The translations under genes and the position numbers were made by a program. The notes below the pieces were generated by a model that had not been told where the DNA came from, made no database searches, and saw nothing but the letters and a program-made list of their open reading frames with translations. Below are positions 1 to 6,628 of a stretch of 64,000 nucleotides of DNA, piece after piece; positions within the stretch are counted from its first letter, which is position 1; each line of letters begins with the position of its first letter. The stretch covers positions 1-64,000 of the forward strand of contig NSJM01000001.1 of assembly GCA_002634395.1 (NCBI GenBank), read 5' to 3'. This DNA is from Candidatus Methylomirabilis sp. (lineage in GTDB: Bacteria; Methylomirabilota; Methylomirabilia; Methylomirabilales; Methylomirabilaceae).

Positions 1-1
1 C

Positions 2-277
2 ATGACGTTTGCCTATGACAAAAAAACAAAGAAGCCGCATTATCAGGTGCGGCATGGTGACATTCACGAGGAGGAGTTCGAGGAGATCTTCGCCGGTCCG
101 ATGGTGGTGATCGGTCAGAGGGGTCCGATATTGAAGGCCGTAGGTCGGACCTTTCAGGGACGATTCCTGACCGTAGTCTTCATCCGGCGGGGTGGGGATC
201 ACGTCCATGTGATCACCACCTGGCCCACAAAGAGAACACAGATTTTACTCTGGCATCGGGAGATGAGAAAAAGATGA
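2..277 (+). CDS. BrnT-like toxin of a type II toxin-antitoxin pair
   Basis: A 91-residue basic protein with the layout of the BrnT family (RelE-like ribonuclease fold). It has an N-terminal stretch with RHGDIHEEEFEEIF, resembling the KHGVSFEEA-type segment of BrnT, then a beta-rich middle (GRFLTVVFIRR, HVHVITTW) and a basic C-terminus. BrnT toxins cleave RNA and are neutralised by BrnA. The stop codon overlaps the start of the next gene by 4 nt (ATGA), as expected for a co-translated pair. The ATG lies at base 2 of the window, so a start further upstream cannot be excluded. The family call is by eye from pattern and context. Confidence 0.6.
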   Translation: MTFAYDKKTKKPHYQVRHGDIHEEEFEEIFAGPMVVIGQRGPILKAVGRTFQGRFLTVVFIRRGGDHVHVITTWPTKRTQILLWHREMRKR

Positions 278-606
278 CCAAGAAGTGTAAAACATGCGGT
301 CAGGCGATGTATCAGGATGATCAAGGCCGCTGGTTTTGCCCCGACTGCATTCTGGACGCGATTGATCCGGCCTTTCTGGACGAAGAGCGCGATGAGCGGG
401 GAGAATTGAAACGGCCTTATGTGCTGGAGCCTCCCACCAAACAGGTGAGCATCCGGCTTTCGGTCACCGATCTGGAGTTGGCCAAACGGTTGGGCAAGCG
501 CAAAGGGATTCCGAAGTATCAGAGCTACATCAAGACGCTGCTCCATGAGGCCTTGGTCAAAGAGGCGGGCCAGGGGCGAGCAGAAAAAAGAAAGCGTGCC
601 GTTTAA
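274..606 (+). CDS. Zinc-ribbon plus ribbon-helix-helix antitoxin (BrnA/CopG-like)
   Basis: 110 residues. The N-terminal third has two CxxC knuckles (CKTCGQ near residue 5 and CPDC near 23) that form a small zinc ribbon. An acidic linker follows, then a BrnA/CopG-type RHH segment (KQVSIRLSVTDLELAKRLGKRKG...YQSYIKTLLHEAL, residues about 56-93) ending in a basic tail. The RHH part should bind the operator and neutralise the upstream BrnT-like protein, with which it overlaps by 4 nt. A zinc ribbon fused ahead of the RHH domain is not the minimal BrnA layout. The role of the ribbon is unknown to me. Confidence 0.65.
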   Translation: MTKKCKTCGQAMYQDDQGRWFCPDCILDAIDPAFLDEERDERGELKRPYVLEPPTKQVSIRLSVTDLELAKRLGKRKGIPKYQSYIKTLLHEALVKEAGQGRAEKRKRAV

Positions 607-653
607 CGTCGTGCCCAGGACGGAATTGCCGAGGCTTCGAATTCTTGACTTAT

Positions 654-710
654 GGGGATACCATCTGAACTTCGCAACCCCCCAGCCCCAGAATTAAGTA
701 CGGTGTCCCC
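654..710. repeat. Short element with imperfect 20-bp terminal inverted repeats
   Basis: The gap between the convergent antitoxin gene and the DsbA-like gene holds GGGGATACC at 654-662 and GGTGTCCCC at 702-710. Extending inward, the two 20-base ends agree at 14 positions when one is reverse complemented. It could be a REP-like or insertion-sequence-end remnant, or simply a bidirectional terminator hairpin. No transposase is present. Confidence 0.4.
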
Positions 711-720
711 CGATCTTGCG

Positions 721-1509
721 CTAATTGGCTTTGGTGGCGGCGAGCTTCTTGATAACGTCCTCGAAGTATTCGATCGGGTAGGCGCCCTTCACTGGGATAC
801 CGTTGAGCAGGAAGCCGGGGGTACCGTTGAAGCCGAACTGCTTGGCTTCCTCGATGTCTGCGGCGATGCGGTCCTTCACGGCCTGGCTCTCGGCGTCCTT
901 CTCGCACCTCTCCACGTCGACGCCGAGGTCCTTGGCGGTCTTCTTGAAGAAGTCGATCCCAAGCTTGTCCTGGTTCTTGAAGAGGATGTCATGGAACTTC
1001 CAGGCCTTCTCGGGCGACTGGATTGCGACGGCCTCAAGCCACTGGGCGGCGGGCATCGCCTGGGTGTGGAAGGGTAGGGGCAAGTGCTTGTAGATGAAGC
1101 GCAGGTCGTTGCCGTGCCTCTTCCTCAACTCCTCGACGGTGGGGTAGGCGCTCGCGCAGTAGGGGCACTGGAAGTCGGAATACTCCACCAGGGTGTACTT
1201 GGCGTCCTTATTACCGCGAATGCGGGTCTTGTTATCGATGGCAGGCTTGAAAGGGTTCTTGAAGGCGTCCTCGTAGGCTTGTCGCCCAGTCTCCTCGGCC
1301 TCCCGCTGCGCGCGGGCCTGCTCCTCGAGCCCCGTCTGGTTGATGATGTCAAAGACGGCTTTCCTGTTGGCCTTGATCGCCTCGATGAGTATGTTGGGAT
1401 TCTCCTGTAGGGCCTTCTTGAGTTCGTCGCCGGTGATCTCCGCAGCCTGCGCAGTAGCGCTGGTCAGAATCACGGTCGTCAGGACGGCGAGGGTTCGGCT
1501 GATTCTCAT
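721..1509 (-). CDS. Periplasmic DsbA/DsbG-family thiol-disulfide oxidoreductase
   Basis: 262 residues. The signal peptide (residues 1-22, ending TAQAA) is followed by a helical charged region of about 70 residues, then a thioredoxin fold with the active site CPYC at 115-118 inside EYSDFQCPYC. The cis-proline loop GTPGF has Pro at 231. This matches the COG1651 group (thioredoxin_4), which forms or isomerises disulfides in exported proteins. The start ATG is preceded by a GGAGGAG ribosome site. The downstream-facing neighbours are small secreted proteins and a lipoprotein, consistent with an envelope role. The partner oxidase is not in this window. Confidence 0.88.
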   Translation of the reverse strand: MRISRTLAVLTTVILTSATAQAAEITGDELKKALQENPNILIEAIKANRKAVFDIINQTGLEEQARAQREAEETGRQAYEDAFKNPFKPAIDNKTRIRGNKDAKYTLVEYSDFQCPYCASAYPTVEELRKRHGNDLRFIYKHLPLPFHTQAMPAAQWLEAVAIQSPEKAWKFHDILFKNQDKLGIDFFKKTAKDLGVDVERCEKDAESQAVKDRIAADIEEAKQFGFNGTPGFLLNGIPVKGAYPIEYFEDVIKKLAATKAN

Positions 1510-1585
1510 ACTCTCCTCCAGGTAAGTTTCCTCAGCATATCATTTCTCCTCAAGGTAAGGGCGCTTCCGCCAACGTAAATAAGGA

Positions 1586-1611
1586 GGGCAACCTCTTTCG
1601 AGAGGCTGCCC
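1586..1611 (-). terminator. Probable intrinsic terminator of the small secreted protein gene at 1712-2125
   Basis: On the minus strand an 11-bp stem with one mismatch (GGGCAGCCTCT with AGAGGTTGCCC) closes a CGAA tetraloop and is followed by a broken T-rich run (TCCTTATTT). It lies between the stop of the 1712-2125 gene and the start of the DsbA-like gene. Confidence 0.55.
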
Positions 1612-1627
1612 CCCCTGAGTCTTCCCA

Positions 1628-1648
1628 GCTAGACGCCAAGTGTCTAGC
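1628..1648. other. Perfect 7-bp inverted repeat in an intergenic gap
   Basis: GCTAGAC, a 7-nt spacer, then GTCTAGC. It lies between the 1586-1611 hairpin and the stop of the next gene upstream. It could be an operator for the DsbA-like gene or part of the transcript's 3' structure. Nothing distinguishes these. Confidence 0.35.
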
Positions 1649-1711
1649 GCGATGAATTGCTGCCGATTGTGAGGCAGAAAATGTCCCCCAGCCCCGCAAT
1701 CCGTTCTCTCG

Positions 1712-2125
1712 TTATCTCGCCGGATACTGCCCGCTGCAGGCGAAACTATTGCTTGTCACGGTGCCTTTAGGCGTCTGGATTGTGGCCTGGACTGTCTGAC
1801 CACCCTTAATGGTGACCTTCACTTCACCTTTTGTGTCGGTTACCCACGGGGGTGGAGGAGATAATACCGCCGCAGGAGGGATAAAGTTTACGGCTTGACC
1901 AGAGAAAGTCCACGACGCGTTTATCGAGCTGCCAGGTCGCGCGGTCACAGGGCAGCTCGCTTTAGAAACTACGTTCGCAGTTGACGACAGTATGATCTTA
2001 TCTGCCCAAGGAATGGCAGATGGCTCCACCGGCTTCCCCCCGGTCTTCTTCTCCTGGGCAACGCCCAGGCCAGTGAAGGCAGCCAGGGCGACGAGCGCTA
2101 CAGCCGCCGCTAACAACTTCTTCAT
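1712..2125 (-). CDS. Small secreted protein, unknown function
   Basis: 137 residues with a clear signal peptide (MKKLLAAAVALVALAAF...GVAQ, cleavage near residue 23). The mature part has two cysteines (KASCPVTARPG and SNSFACSG) that could form a disulfide, and a proline-rich patch AVLSPPPPW. The beta-rich pattern (VKVTIKGGQTVQATIQT) suggests a small immunoglobulin-like or OB-like domain. The ribosome site AAGGAGGTG is near perfect. It precedes the DsbA-like gene on the same strand, so disulfide formation of this product is a reasonable guess. I do not recognise a family. Confidence 0.75.
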   Translation of the reverse strand: MKKLLAAAVALVALAAFTGLGVAQEKKTGGKPVEPSAIPWADKIILSSTANVVSKASCPVTARPGSSINASWTFSGQAVNFIPPAAVLSPPPPWVTDTKGEVKVTIKGGQTVQATIQTPKGTVTSNSFACSGQYPAR

Positions 2126-2152
2126 GTTGACACCTCCTTGCTTGTTGTAGGG

Positions 2153-2500
2153 TTAGTAAGTGTTGCTCTTGGTGTTATTGACAGTCGTCGCTCTCATCGG
2201 TCCGCCGGGGGTCTGGGTGTAGGTGATGTCAATAATCTCCCCGACTTTGGGGAGAGCGTTCAGGTTCGTGCCGTTGAAGGTCACCATTTGGCCATTGGCC
2301 ATGACGGTAAAAGTGTTGGCCGTCGGATTCACCTGTGTCACCTTACCGGTCATCAGTTGCTGCTTTCCGACAAAAGGAAGCTTACCTTGTGTCGGCTTCT
2401 CCGCTGGCTTCTCCATGACCTTCCTCTCCTGAGCAGCGCTCAGGCCCGTGAGGGCCACCAGGATCGTGAGCGTTAGGGTGAAAGTCGGCCATCGCTTCAT
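2153..2500 (-). CDS. Small secreted protein, unknown function, OB-like pattern
   Basis: 115 residues with a signal peptide (MKRWPTFTLTLTILVALTGLSAAQ). A lysine/proline-rich linker (ERKVMEKPAEKPTQGK) leads into a C-terminal domain with alternating strands: MTGKVTQVNPTANTFTVMANG, then VTFNGTNL and GEIIDITYTQT. This resembles the small beta-barrel periplasmic proteins often annotated DUF5666-like. The start has a strong GGAGGTG ribosome site. Its N-terminal linker resembles that of the adjacent 137-residue protein (QEKKTGGKP versus QERKVMEKP), so the two may be distant paralogues. Confidence 0.7.
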   Translation of the reverse strand: MKRWPTFTLTLTILVALTGLSAAQERKVMEKPAEKPTQGKLPFVGKQQLMTGKVTQVNPTANTFTVMANGQMVTFNGTNLNALPKVGEIIDITYTQTPGGPMRATTVNNTKSNTY

Positions 2501-2541
2501 GGTATCACCTCCTTTCTATGGAGCATCGAAACTCTTAATAC

Positions 2542-3573
2542 TCAGCGCCCAGAGAGCTTCACCAGGTCCCCGCGCGTGGCCTGAAAGGGCGTCCGCGGCT
2601 TAGCCACGCTGAACTTCTCCTGGACGCTCACGACCTCGATCTCGCCTCGCCTGTCTTCCACGATCCCCAGGATGGCGCCTGATTCGGGGTCCGTCAGCTC
2701 CCGCACGACTGCCGTGACCGTGAAGCGATCGCCAGGCTTCACACCTGCGCTTGCGCCCGCGTTGATGTACACCTGCTTACCAGCCACCTCCACGACCCGG
2801 CCGGTCCACGCCGTCTGTTCCGTTGACCGGATAATGAACATCACGGCCTGCTCAATGGCCTGTCGCGTCGCCTGTCCGAGTACGGTCTTGTTGAATGCAT
2901 CACCCCCGAAGATCACCTGCTCCACATTGATGTCCGCCGAGATCCCGCGCTGTGAGGTGGTCGCCTCGACCCGATGCGACTGCACCACCTGGCCGGTAGT
3001 AGTATCGATGACCCGGACGTCCATCCCGACTACGCCATTGATACTCTCGCCCATGAGGGCGCCCCCAAAAACCCCCGTGGCGCCGCCGAGCCGAAGCCTG
3101 CCGCCGCCTGCCCGCTGGTCAAACTCGGTCACCGACCCTGCAACGAGAAGTTGGGCGCCGAGGATCCGACCTACCTGGGCGGCGGTCTCCTTGGAAACGA
3201 TCTTCTGCATGGCCATATCTGCCTCACGCAGCACGGGGCTAAGCTCGGCCCGCTCCACCACGATGAAGTGACCGGAATTGACCAAGGCGGTGGTCAGTTG
3301 AGCCGCGAGGCCGCCACCAATATCCCAGCCGCCATAGTGGGCCATAAAGGCGCCGGCTGCGTCGAATTTGGCGACCGCGATCCGCTTCTTGGGGCCCGTC
3401 AACGGGGGAAGTCCGCCTTGCGGGCTTGTGGCTGGTACGCCCACTGCGGGACCGAGGACCGGGGGTGCAGCCGATTGCGACGAGCCGCCGCCAGCACCGG
3501 CGGCACACCCCGCCAGCACGGTCAGAAGCATCAAGAGCGCCGCCGACTTCGCGGGCTGCTTTGCGGTTCTCAT
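2542..3573 (-). CDS. CsgG/HfaB-family outer-membrane lipoprotein with FlgT-like C-terminal domain
   Basis: 343 residues. A lipoprotein signal with lipobox LAGC (Cys 23) is followed by a glycine/serine/proline-rich linker to about residue 60. The CsgG-type domain starts at KKRIAVAKFDAAG and runs through VVERAELSPVLREADM and AAQVGRILGAQLLVAGSVTEF to DVRVIDTTTGQVV. After about residue 255 comes a second domain (GKQVYINAGASAGVKPGDRFTV) that resembles the FlgT C-terminal domain. CsgG makes an outer-membrane export channel for curli, but many family members are of unknown role, and no curlin genes are nearby. The ribosome site AAGGAGGAA is strong. Confidence 0.85.
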   Translation of the reverse strand: MRTAKQPAKSAALLMLLTVLAGCAAGAGGGSSQSAAPPVLGPAVGVPATSPQGGLPPLTGPKKRIAVAKFDAAGAFMAHYGGWDIGGGLAAQLTTALVNSGHFIVVERAELSPVLREADMAMQKIVSKETAAQVGRILGAQLLVAGSVTEFDQRAGGGRLRLGGATGVFGGALMGESINGVVGMDVRVIDTTTGQVVQSHRVEATTSQRGISADINVEQVIFGGDAFNKTVLGQATRQAIEQAVMFIIRSTEQTAWTGRVVEVAGKQVYINAGASAGVKPGDRFTVTAVVRELTDPESGAILGIVEDRRGEIEVVSVQEKFSVAKPRTPFQATRGDLVKLSGR

Positions 3574-4109
3574 GATTTCCTCCTTATAGACTCCCCGATG
3601 GGCGTTTCCTCGTCTGCCCCCGAAAACACTACGGCCCTTCAGGGCTCACTTGCCTCGACTATGCTCGTCGCAGACTGCCTTGAAGGGCCGCACCCATTCT
3701 TCTTATCTGACGCTGAGGCTTCAATGATGAACCCCGTCGGTCGACATGACTATCCTCTCAACGGAGAACGATTCCACGAAGCTACTATAAGTTTAGTACC
3801 CTCCACCACCGCCGATGTCAACTAGAAAGTAAAACCTAAGAATAGAGATGGCAAGTTGTCATTGCGAACGACGTAAAGCAACCTCGTACTATTGCACTGA
3901 GATTGCCACGCATCCCATGCCATGCCTGCCGGCAGGCATGGGTACTCACAATGACGAGAGGAATCGAGTGATTACGAAGTCTACCTCTGTTCTTGGGTAG
4001 AGTGAGGTCAGATAGGTTTCCTTGCCAAGTCTATGATCGCCCGGATAGTCTGCCGGATAGGAAGTATATCCAGATATCGGCCCGCAGTCTTTCCCGGGCA
4101 CTGCCCGCC
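3574..4109. other. 536-bp gap upstream of the CsgG-family gene
   Basis: No convincing gene. It holds a 10-bp perfect inverted repeat (CGGCCCTTCA at 3632-3641, TGAAGGGCCG at 3681-3690; 39-nt spacer) in the 5' region of the CsgG-family gene, and a MITE-like repeat at 3858-3955 (separate entry). The remainder, to the end of the HEPN gene, shows nothing I can name. Confidence 0.6.
3858..3955. repeat. 98-bp MITE-like element with GTCATTGyGA termini
   Basis: The ends are GTCATTGCGA (3858-3867) and the inverted GTCATTGTGA (3946-3955), 9 of 10 positions alike. The inside contains GATTGCCACGC and a 22-bp perfect palindrome centred at 3930/3931. This matches the widespread bacterial intergenic repeat type with CATTGCGA...GCAATCTC sequence. 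A partial second copy lies at about 25588-25627. Confidence 0.7.
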
Positions 4110-4511
4110 CTATGCCCCTTTCGGGAATTGAAGCAGGGCCCTGATGGCATTTATGAAGTCCCTCGCTAACTGAATCGCTTGCGCCGTCTCCTGCTGAGAA
4201 ACATGTTGGGTGACCCCATAATCGCCAACGCCCCGCAATTCAAATAGCCAGTTCAGTGCCTTGCCTTGCTCATGGTCAAGCCTACCGACCTTGACGAACT
4301 TCTGGTGAACGGAAGCAATCACGCCACTGTGCTTGCTCAGTTCAAGCCCCTCCGGCAATAATAGTGCGGTGGCAGCATAAAAGGCCGCATAATATGCTCG
4401 TGAGGCAGCGGAATCGTAGTATCCGCGAGAAGCCAATTCTTGGGCGGCGCCAAGGGATTGTTCGGCCCGTTCCAGGTTGGCAGCTATTTCGTCAGCATAG
4501 TCAGATGTCAT
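4110..4511 (-). CDS. HEPN-domain protein of an MNT/HEPN toxin-antitoxin pair
   Basis: 133 residues, all helical, typical of COG1895 HEPN proteins. The N-terminal helix pair includes RGYYDSAASRAYYAAFYAATALL, and the core motif region reads ELRGVGDYG (residues about 93-101). The nuclease-type RX4-6H motif is not present. Instead it has the R...DY form found in many nucleotidyltransferase-linked HEPN proteins. It overlaps the upstream nucleotidyltransferase gene by 4 nt and is translated after it. In MntA-HepT systems the nucleotidyltransferase adenylylates and silences the HEPN partner. Whether this divergent pair acts that way is inference. Confidence 0.8.
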   Translation of the reverse strand: MTSDYADEIAANLERAEQSLGAAQELASRGYYDSAASRAYYAAFYAATALLLPEGLELSKHSGVIASVHQKFVKVGRLDHEQGKALNWLFELRGVGDYGVTQHVSQQETAQAIQLARDFINAIRALLQFPKGA

Positions 4512-4822
4512 ACCGGCACGCCCTCTCGCTTCACGGTCCGGTAGAGCTGGATACTGCCGTGTTCGAATTCATCCAACGGAGCAGGCTTGGCTGAGATAAG
4601 CTTGTCTGATTCCAGTTGCAGAGGGTAAAGTAGTTCGATGATCCGACGGAGTTCGCGAAAATAATCGAATGGCGGATTCAACAAAACTAGCAGATCGATG
4701 TCACTGGCAGAACTGGCTTGATCGCGCGCCATAGAGCCGTACACAATCAGCCCTTGGAATTGTGATCCGTAATAGCCCTGAAGGGCTGTCTTACATTTTT
4801 TGAGCAGTTCCGTGACTATCAT
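4508..4822 (-). CDS. Minimal nucleotidyltransferase (MNT), partner of the HEPN protein
   Basis: 104 residues of the pol-beta-like minimal nucleotidyltransferase fold. The signature GSMARDQASSASDIDLLVLL carries the GS turn and the two metal-binding aspartates (SDIDLL). An upstream helix-strand unit (LKKCKTALQGYYGSQFQGLIVYG) completes the core. It is the first gene of a two-gene unit with the HEPN gene and overlaps it by 4 nt. The expected role is antitoxin by AMP transfer to the HEPN toxin. A solitary housekeeping nucleotidyltransferase is unlikely given the pairing. Confidence 0.82.
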   Translation of the reverse strand: MIVTELLKKCKTALQGYYGSQFQGLIVYGSMARDQASSASDIDLLVLLNPPFDYFRELRRIIELLYPLQLESDKLISAKPAPLDEFEHGSIQLYRTVKREGVPV

Positions 4823-4994
4823 CGTAGCCTCGATTCCTCCGCCTTCAAGACTCCACTATCAGCCTATGTGTTGGTCATCCACCGCGTCTGGCTGCGTCTT
4901 GTTCATGCAGAGTTGCCATATACATCTATGAGACCAGATTCTTGCGAATCTTGCAATCTTGTCCTAATAGTACCCACTTTCCCGCGCAAACCGA

Positions 4995-5669
4995 TCAGAT
5001 GGTTTGATCCGGCCAGGGGCAGAGGTGGCGGACGGGGCAGCGTGGGCAGTCGGGCCGCTTGGCCATGCAGATGCGCCGACCGTGGAAGACAAGCAGGTGA
5101 GTCAAAGGGGTCCACTTTTCCTTTGGGATGATCCGGCAGAGCTGTTGCTCGATCTCATCCGGCTTGTCGCTGGCGGCCAGGCCGAGGCGGTTCGCCACCC
5201 GCGTGACATGGGTATCCACCGCGATCCCTTCGGTGATGCCGAAGGCGTTGCCAAGAACGATGTTGGCCGTCTTGCGCCAGACGCCTGACAGCGTTATCAA
5301 CTCATTCATCGTCTGCGGTACCTGCCCGCCGAACTCCTCCACCAGCTTCTTGCTGCAGCCGATGAGGCTTTTGGCCTTGTTGCGGTAAAAGCCCGTCGAT
5401 CGGATCGCCTCCTCCAACTCTGTCGGGTCGGCATCGGCAAAGGCTTTCGGTGTCGGATACCGTTTGAACAACCCCTTCGTGACCTGATTCACCCGCTCGT
5501 CGGTACACTGGGCCGCCATGATCGTGGCGATGAGCAATTGGAATGGGCTCTTGAAGTCCAGCGTCACGCAGGCGTCCGGGTAGGTCTCCTCAAGGATAGC
5601 CAGGATCTGCTTGGCCTTAGCGGGCGCAGCGGTGCGGGCATCGCTTTTTTGCGGCTTCGACTTGATCAT
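4995..5669 (-). CDS. nth: Endonuclease III
   Basis: 224 residues, full length. This base-excision-repair glycosylase/AP lyase removes oxidised pyrimidines. The helix-hairpin-helix reads LSGVWRKTANIVLG with the catalytic lysine at 133 (usual form LPGVGRKTA, so Trp replaces Gly here). The catalytic aspartate is D152 in AVDTHV. The 4Fe-4S cluster follows the family spacing C201-x6-C208-x2-C211-x5-C217. It is the last gene of the pyrimidine operon, overlapping pyrD by 4 nt, so it is probably co-transcribed with it. Confidence 0.95.
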   Translation of the reverse strand: MIKSKPQKSDARTAAPAKAKQILAILEETYPDACVTLDFKSPFQLLIATIMAAQCTDERVNQVTKGLFKRYPTPKAFADADPTELEEAIRSTGFYRNKAKSLIGCSKKLVEEFGGQVPQTMNELITLSGVWRKTANIVLGNAFGITEGIAVDTHVTRVANRLGLAASDKPDEIEQQLCRIIPKEKWTPLTHLLVFHGRRICMAKRPDCPRCPVRHLCPWPDQTI

Positions 5670-6628
5670 CCTGCTACTTCCCGCGGGGTGCCGCTGAGAT
5701 CCAAGGACCCGATCAGATCAGTGACTCGGCTGACCTTGTGGCTGACCAGATAGGCACGGATACCATCGATGATCCGTTCCGTACTGCTTGGTGAGGTAAA
5801 GTTGGCAGTCCCGACCGCGACGACGGTCGCACCGGCGATTAGGAACTCCAGTGCATCGTCAGCCGTCATGATCCCACCCATCCCGATAAGCGGGAGCTTC
5901 ACTGCTCGCGCCACCTCCCACACCATTCGGACCGCGATCGGCCGGATGGCCGGGCCGGAGAGCCCTCCCGTCACATTGCCGAGTTTCGGCCGTCGAGTTC
6001 GCACATCGATAGCCATGCCCATGAGCGTATTGATGAGGGAGATGGCATCAGCCCCGGCATCTGCCAATGCTCTGGCAATCTCAGCGACATCCGTGACATT
6101 TGGGGAGAGCTTTGGAATGAGTGGCAGCGACGTCACCTGTCGTACACACGCGACCAGTTTGTTGGCTAGCACAGCATTGCAGCCGAAGATCAGGCCGTCG
6201 GCTACGTTTGGACAGGAGATGTTCAACTCGATTCCACTGACGCCCTCTTGATCGCTCAGCCGCTTGGCTAGCTCAACGTAATCCTCAATCGACTCGCCGG
6301 CGATATTCACAATGACAGGCGGACCCAACGTTCTGAGATAGGGGAGTTTCTCCTCGACGAACGCCTGCACGCCGACATTCTGCAGACCGATGGCGTTCAG
6401 CATTCCCGCAGGGGTCTCGACGATCCGGACCGGCGGATTTCCGGCCCGTGGGTGCAGCGTAATGGTCTTAACGACGATGGCTCCCAGGCGTGAGAGATCC
6501 AGGAACGGTTCGAACTCCTGAGCATAGCCAAAGGTCCCGGAGGCGGTCACCACAGGGTTCTGCATGGGGATACCAGCGACAGTTACGCGCAGGTCTGGCC
6601 GTTTGGTACCACCCACAACAGATTTCAC
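5666..6628 (-). CDS. pyrD: Dihydroorotate dehydrogenase, catalytic subunit (class 1B)
   Basis: FMN enzyme oxidising dihydroorotate to orotate; class 1B enzymes pair with PyrK and pass electrons to NAD. The FMN-binding strand reads NPVVTASGTFGY. The active-site cysteine lies in ELNISCPNV (about residue 139), as in class 1 enzymes. The C-terminal phosphate site has GMGGIMTADDALEFLIAGA. I chose the GTG at 6628 because it overlaps the pabC stop as GTGA and has a GAGG site upstream. An ATG at 6652 would lie inside pabC and add eight residues that look repeat-derived. Its electron-transfer partner pyrK is upstream, separated by pabB and pabC. Confidence 0.93.
   Translation of the reverse strand: MKSVVGGTKRPDLRVTVAGIPMQNPVVTASGTFGYAQEFEPFLDLSRLGAIVVKTITLHPRAGNPPVRIVETPAGMLNAIGLQNVGVQAFVEEKLPYLRTLGPPVIVNIAGESIEDYVELAKRLSDQEGVSGIELNISCPNVADGLIFGCNAVLANKLVACVRQVTSLPLIPKLSPNVTDVAEIARALADAGADAISLINTLMGMAIDVRTRRPKLGNVTGGLSGPAIRPIAVRMVWEVARAVKLPLIGMGGIMTADDALEFLIAGATVVAVGTANFTSPSSTERIIDGIRAYLVSHKVSRVTDLIGSLDLSGTPREVAG

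Noticed and set aside
652-1077. Long plus-strand open frame opposite the DsbA-like gene
   Set aside because: It is the antisense shadow of a well-supported periplasmic protein. The same holds for many long antisense frames in this GC-rich window (for example 5769-6251, 19808-21253, 30826-31488, 55611-56687).
1586-1648. Possible tRNA or riboswitch between the DsbA-like gene and the small secreted protein gene
   Set aside because: Two simple hairpins explain the structure. There is no cloverleaf and no conserved riboswitch core.
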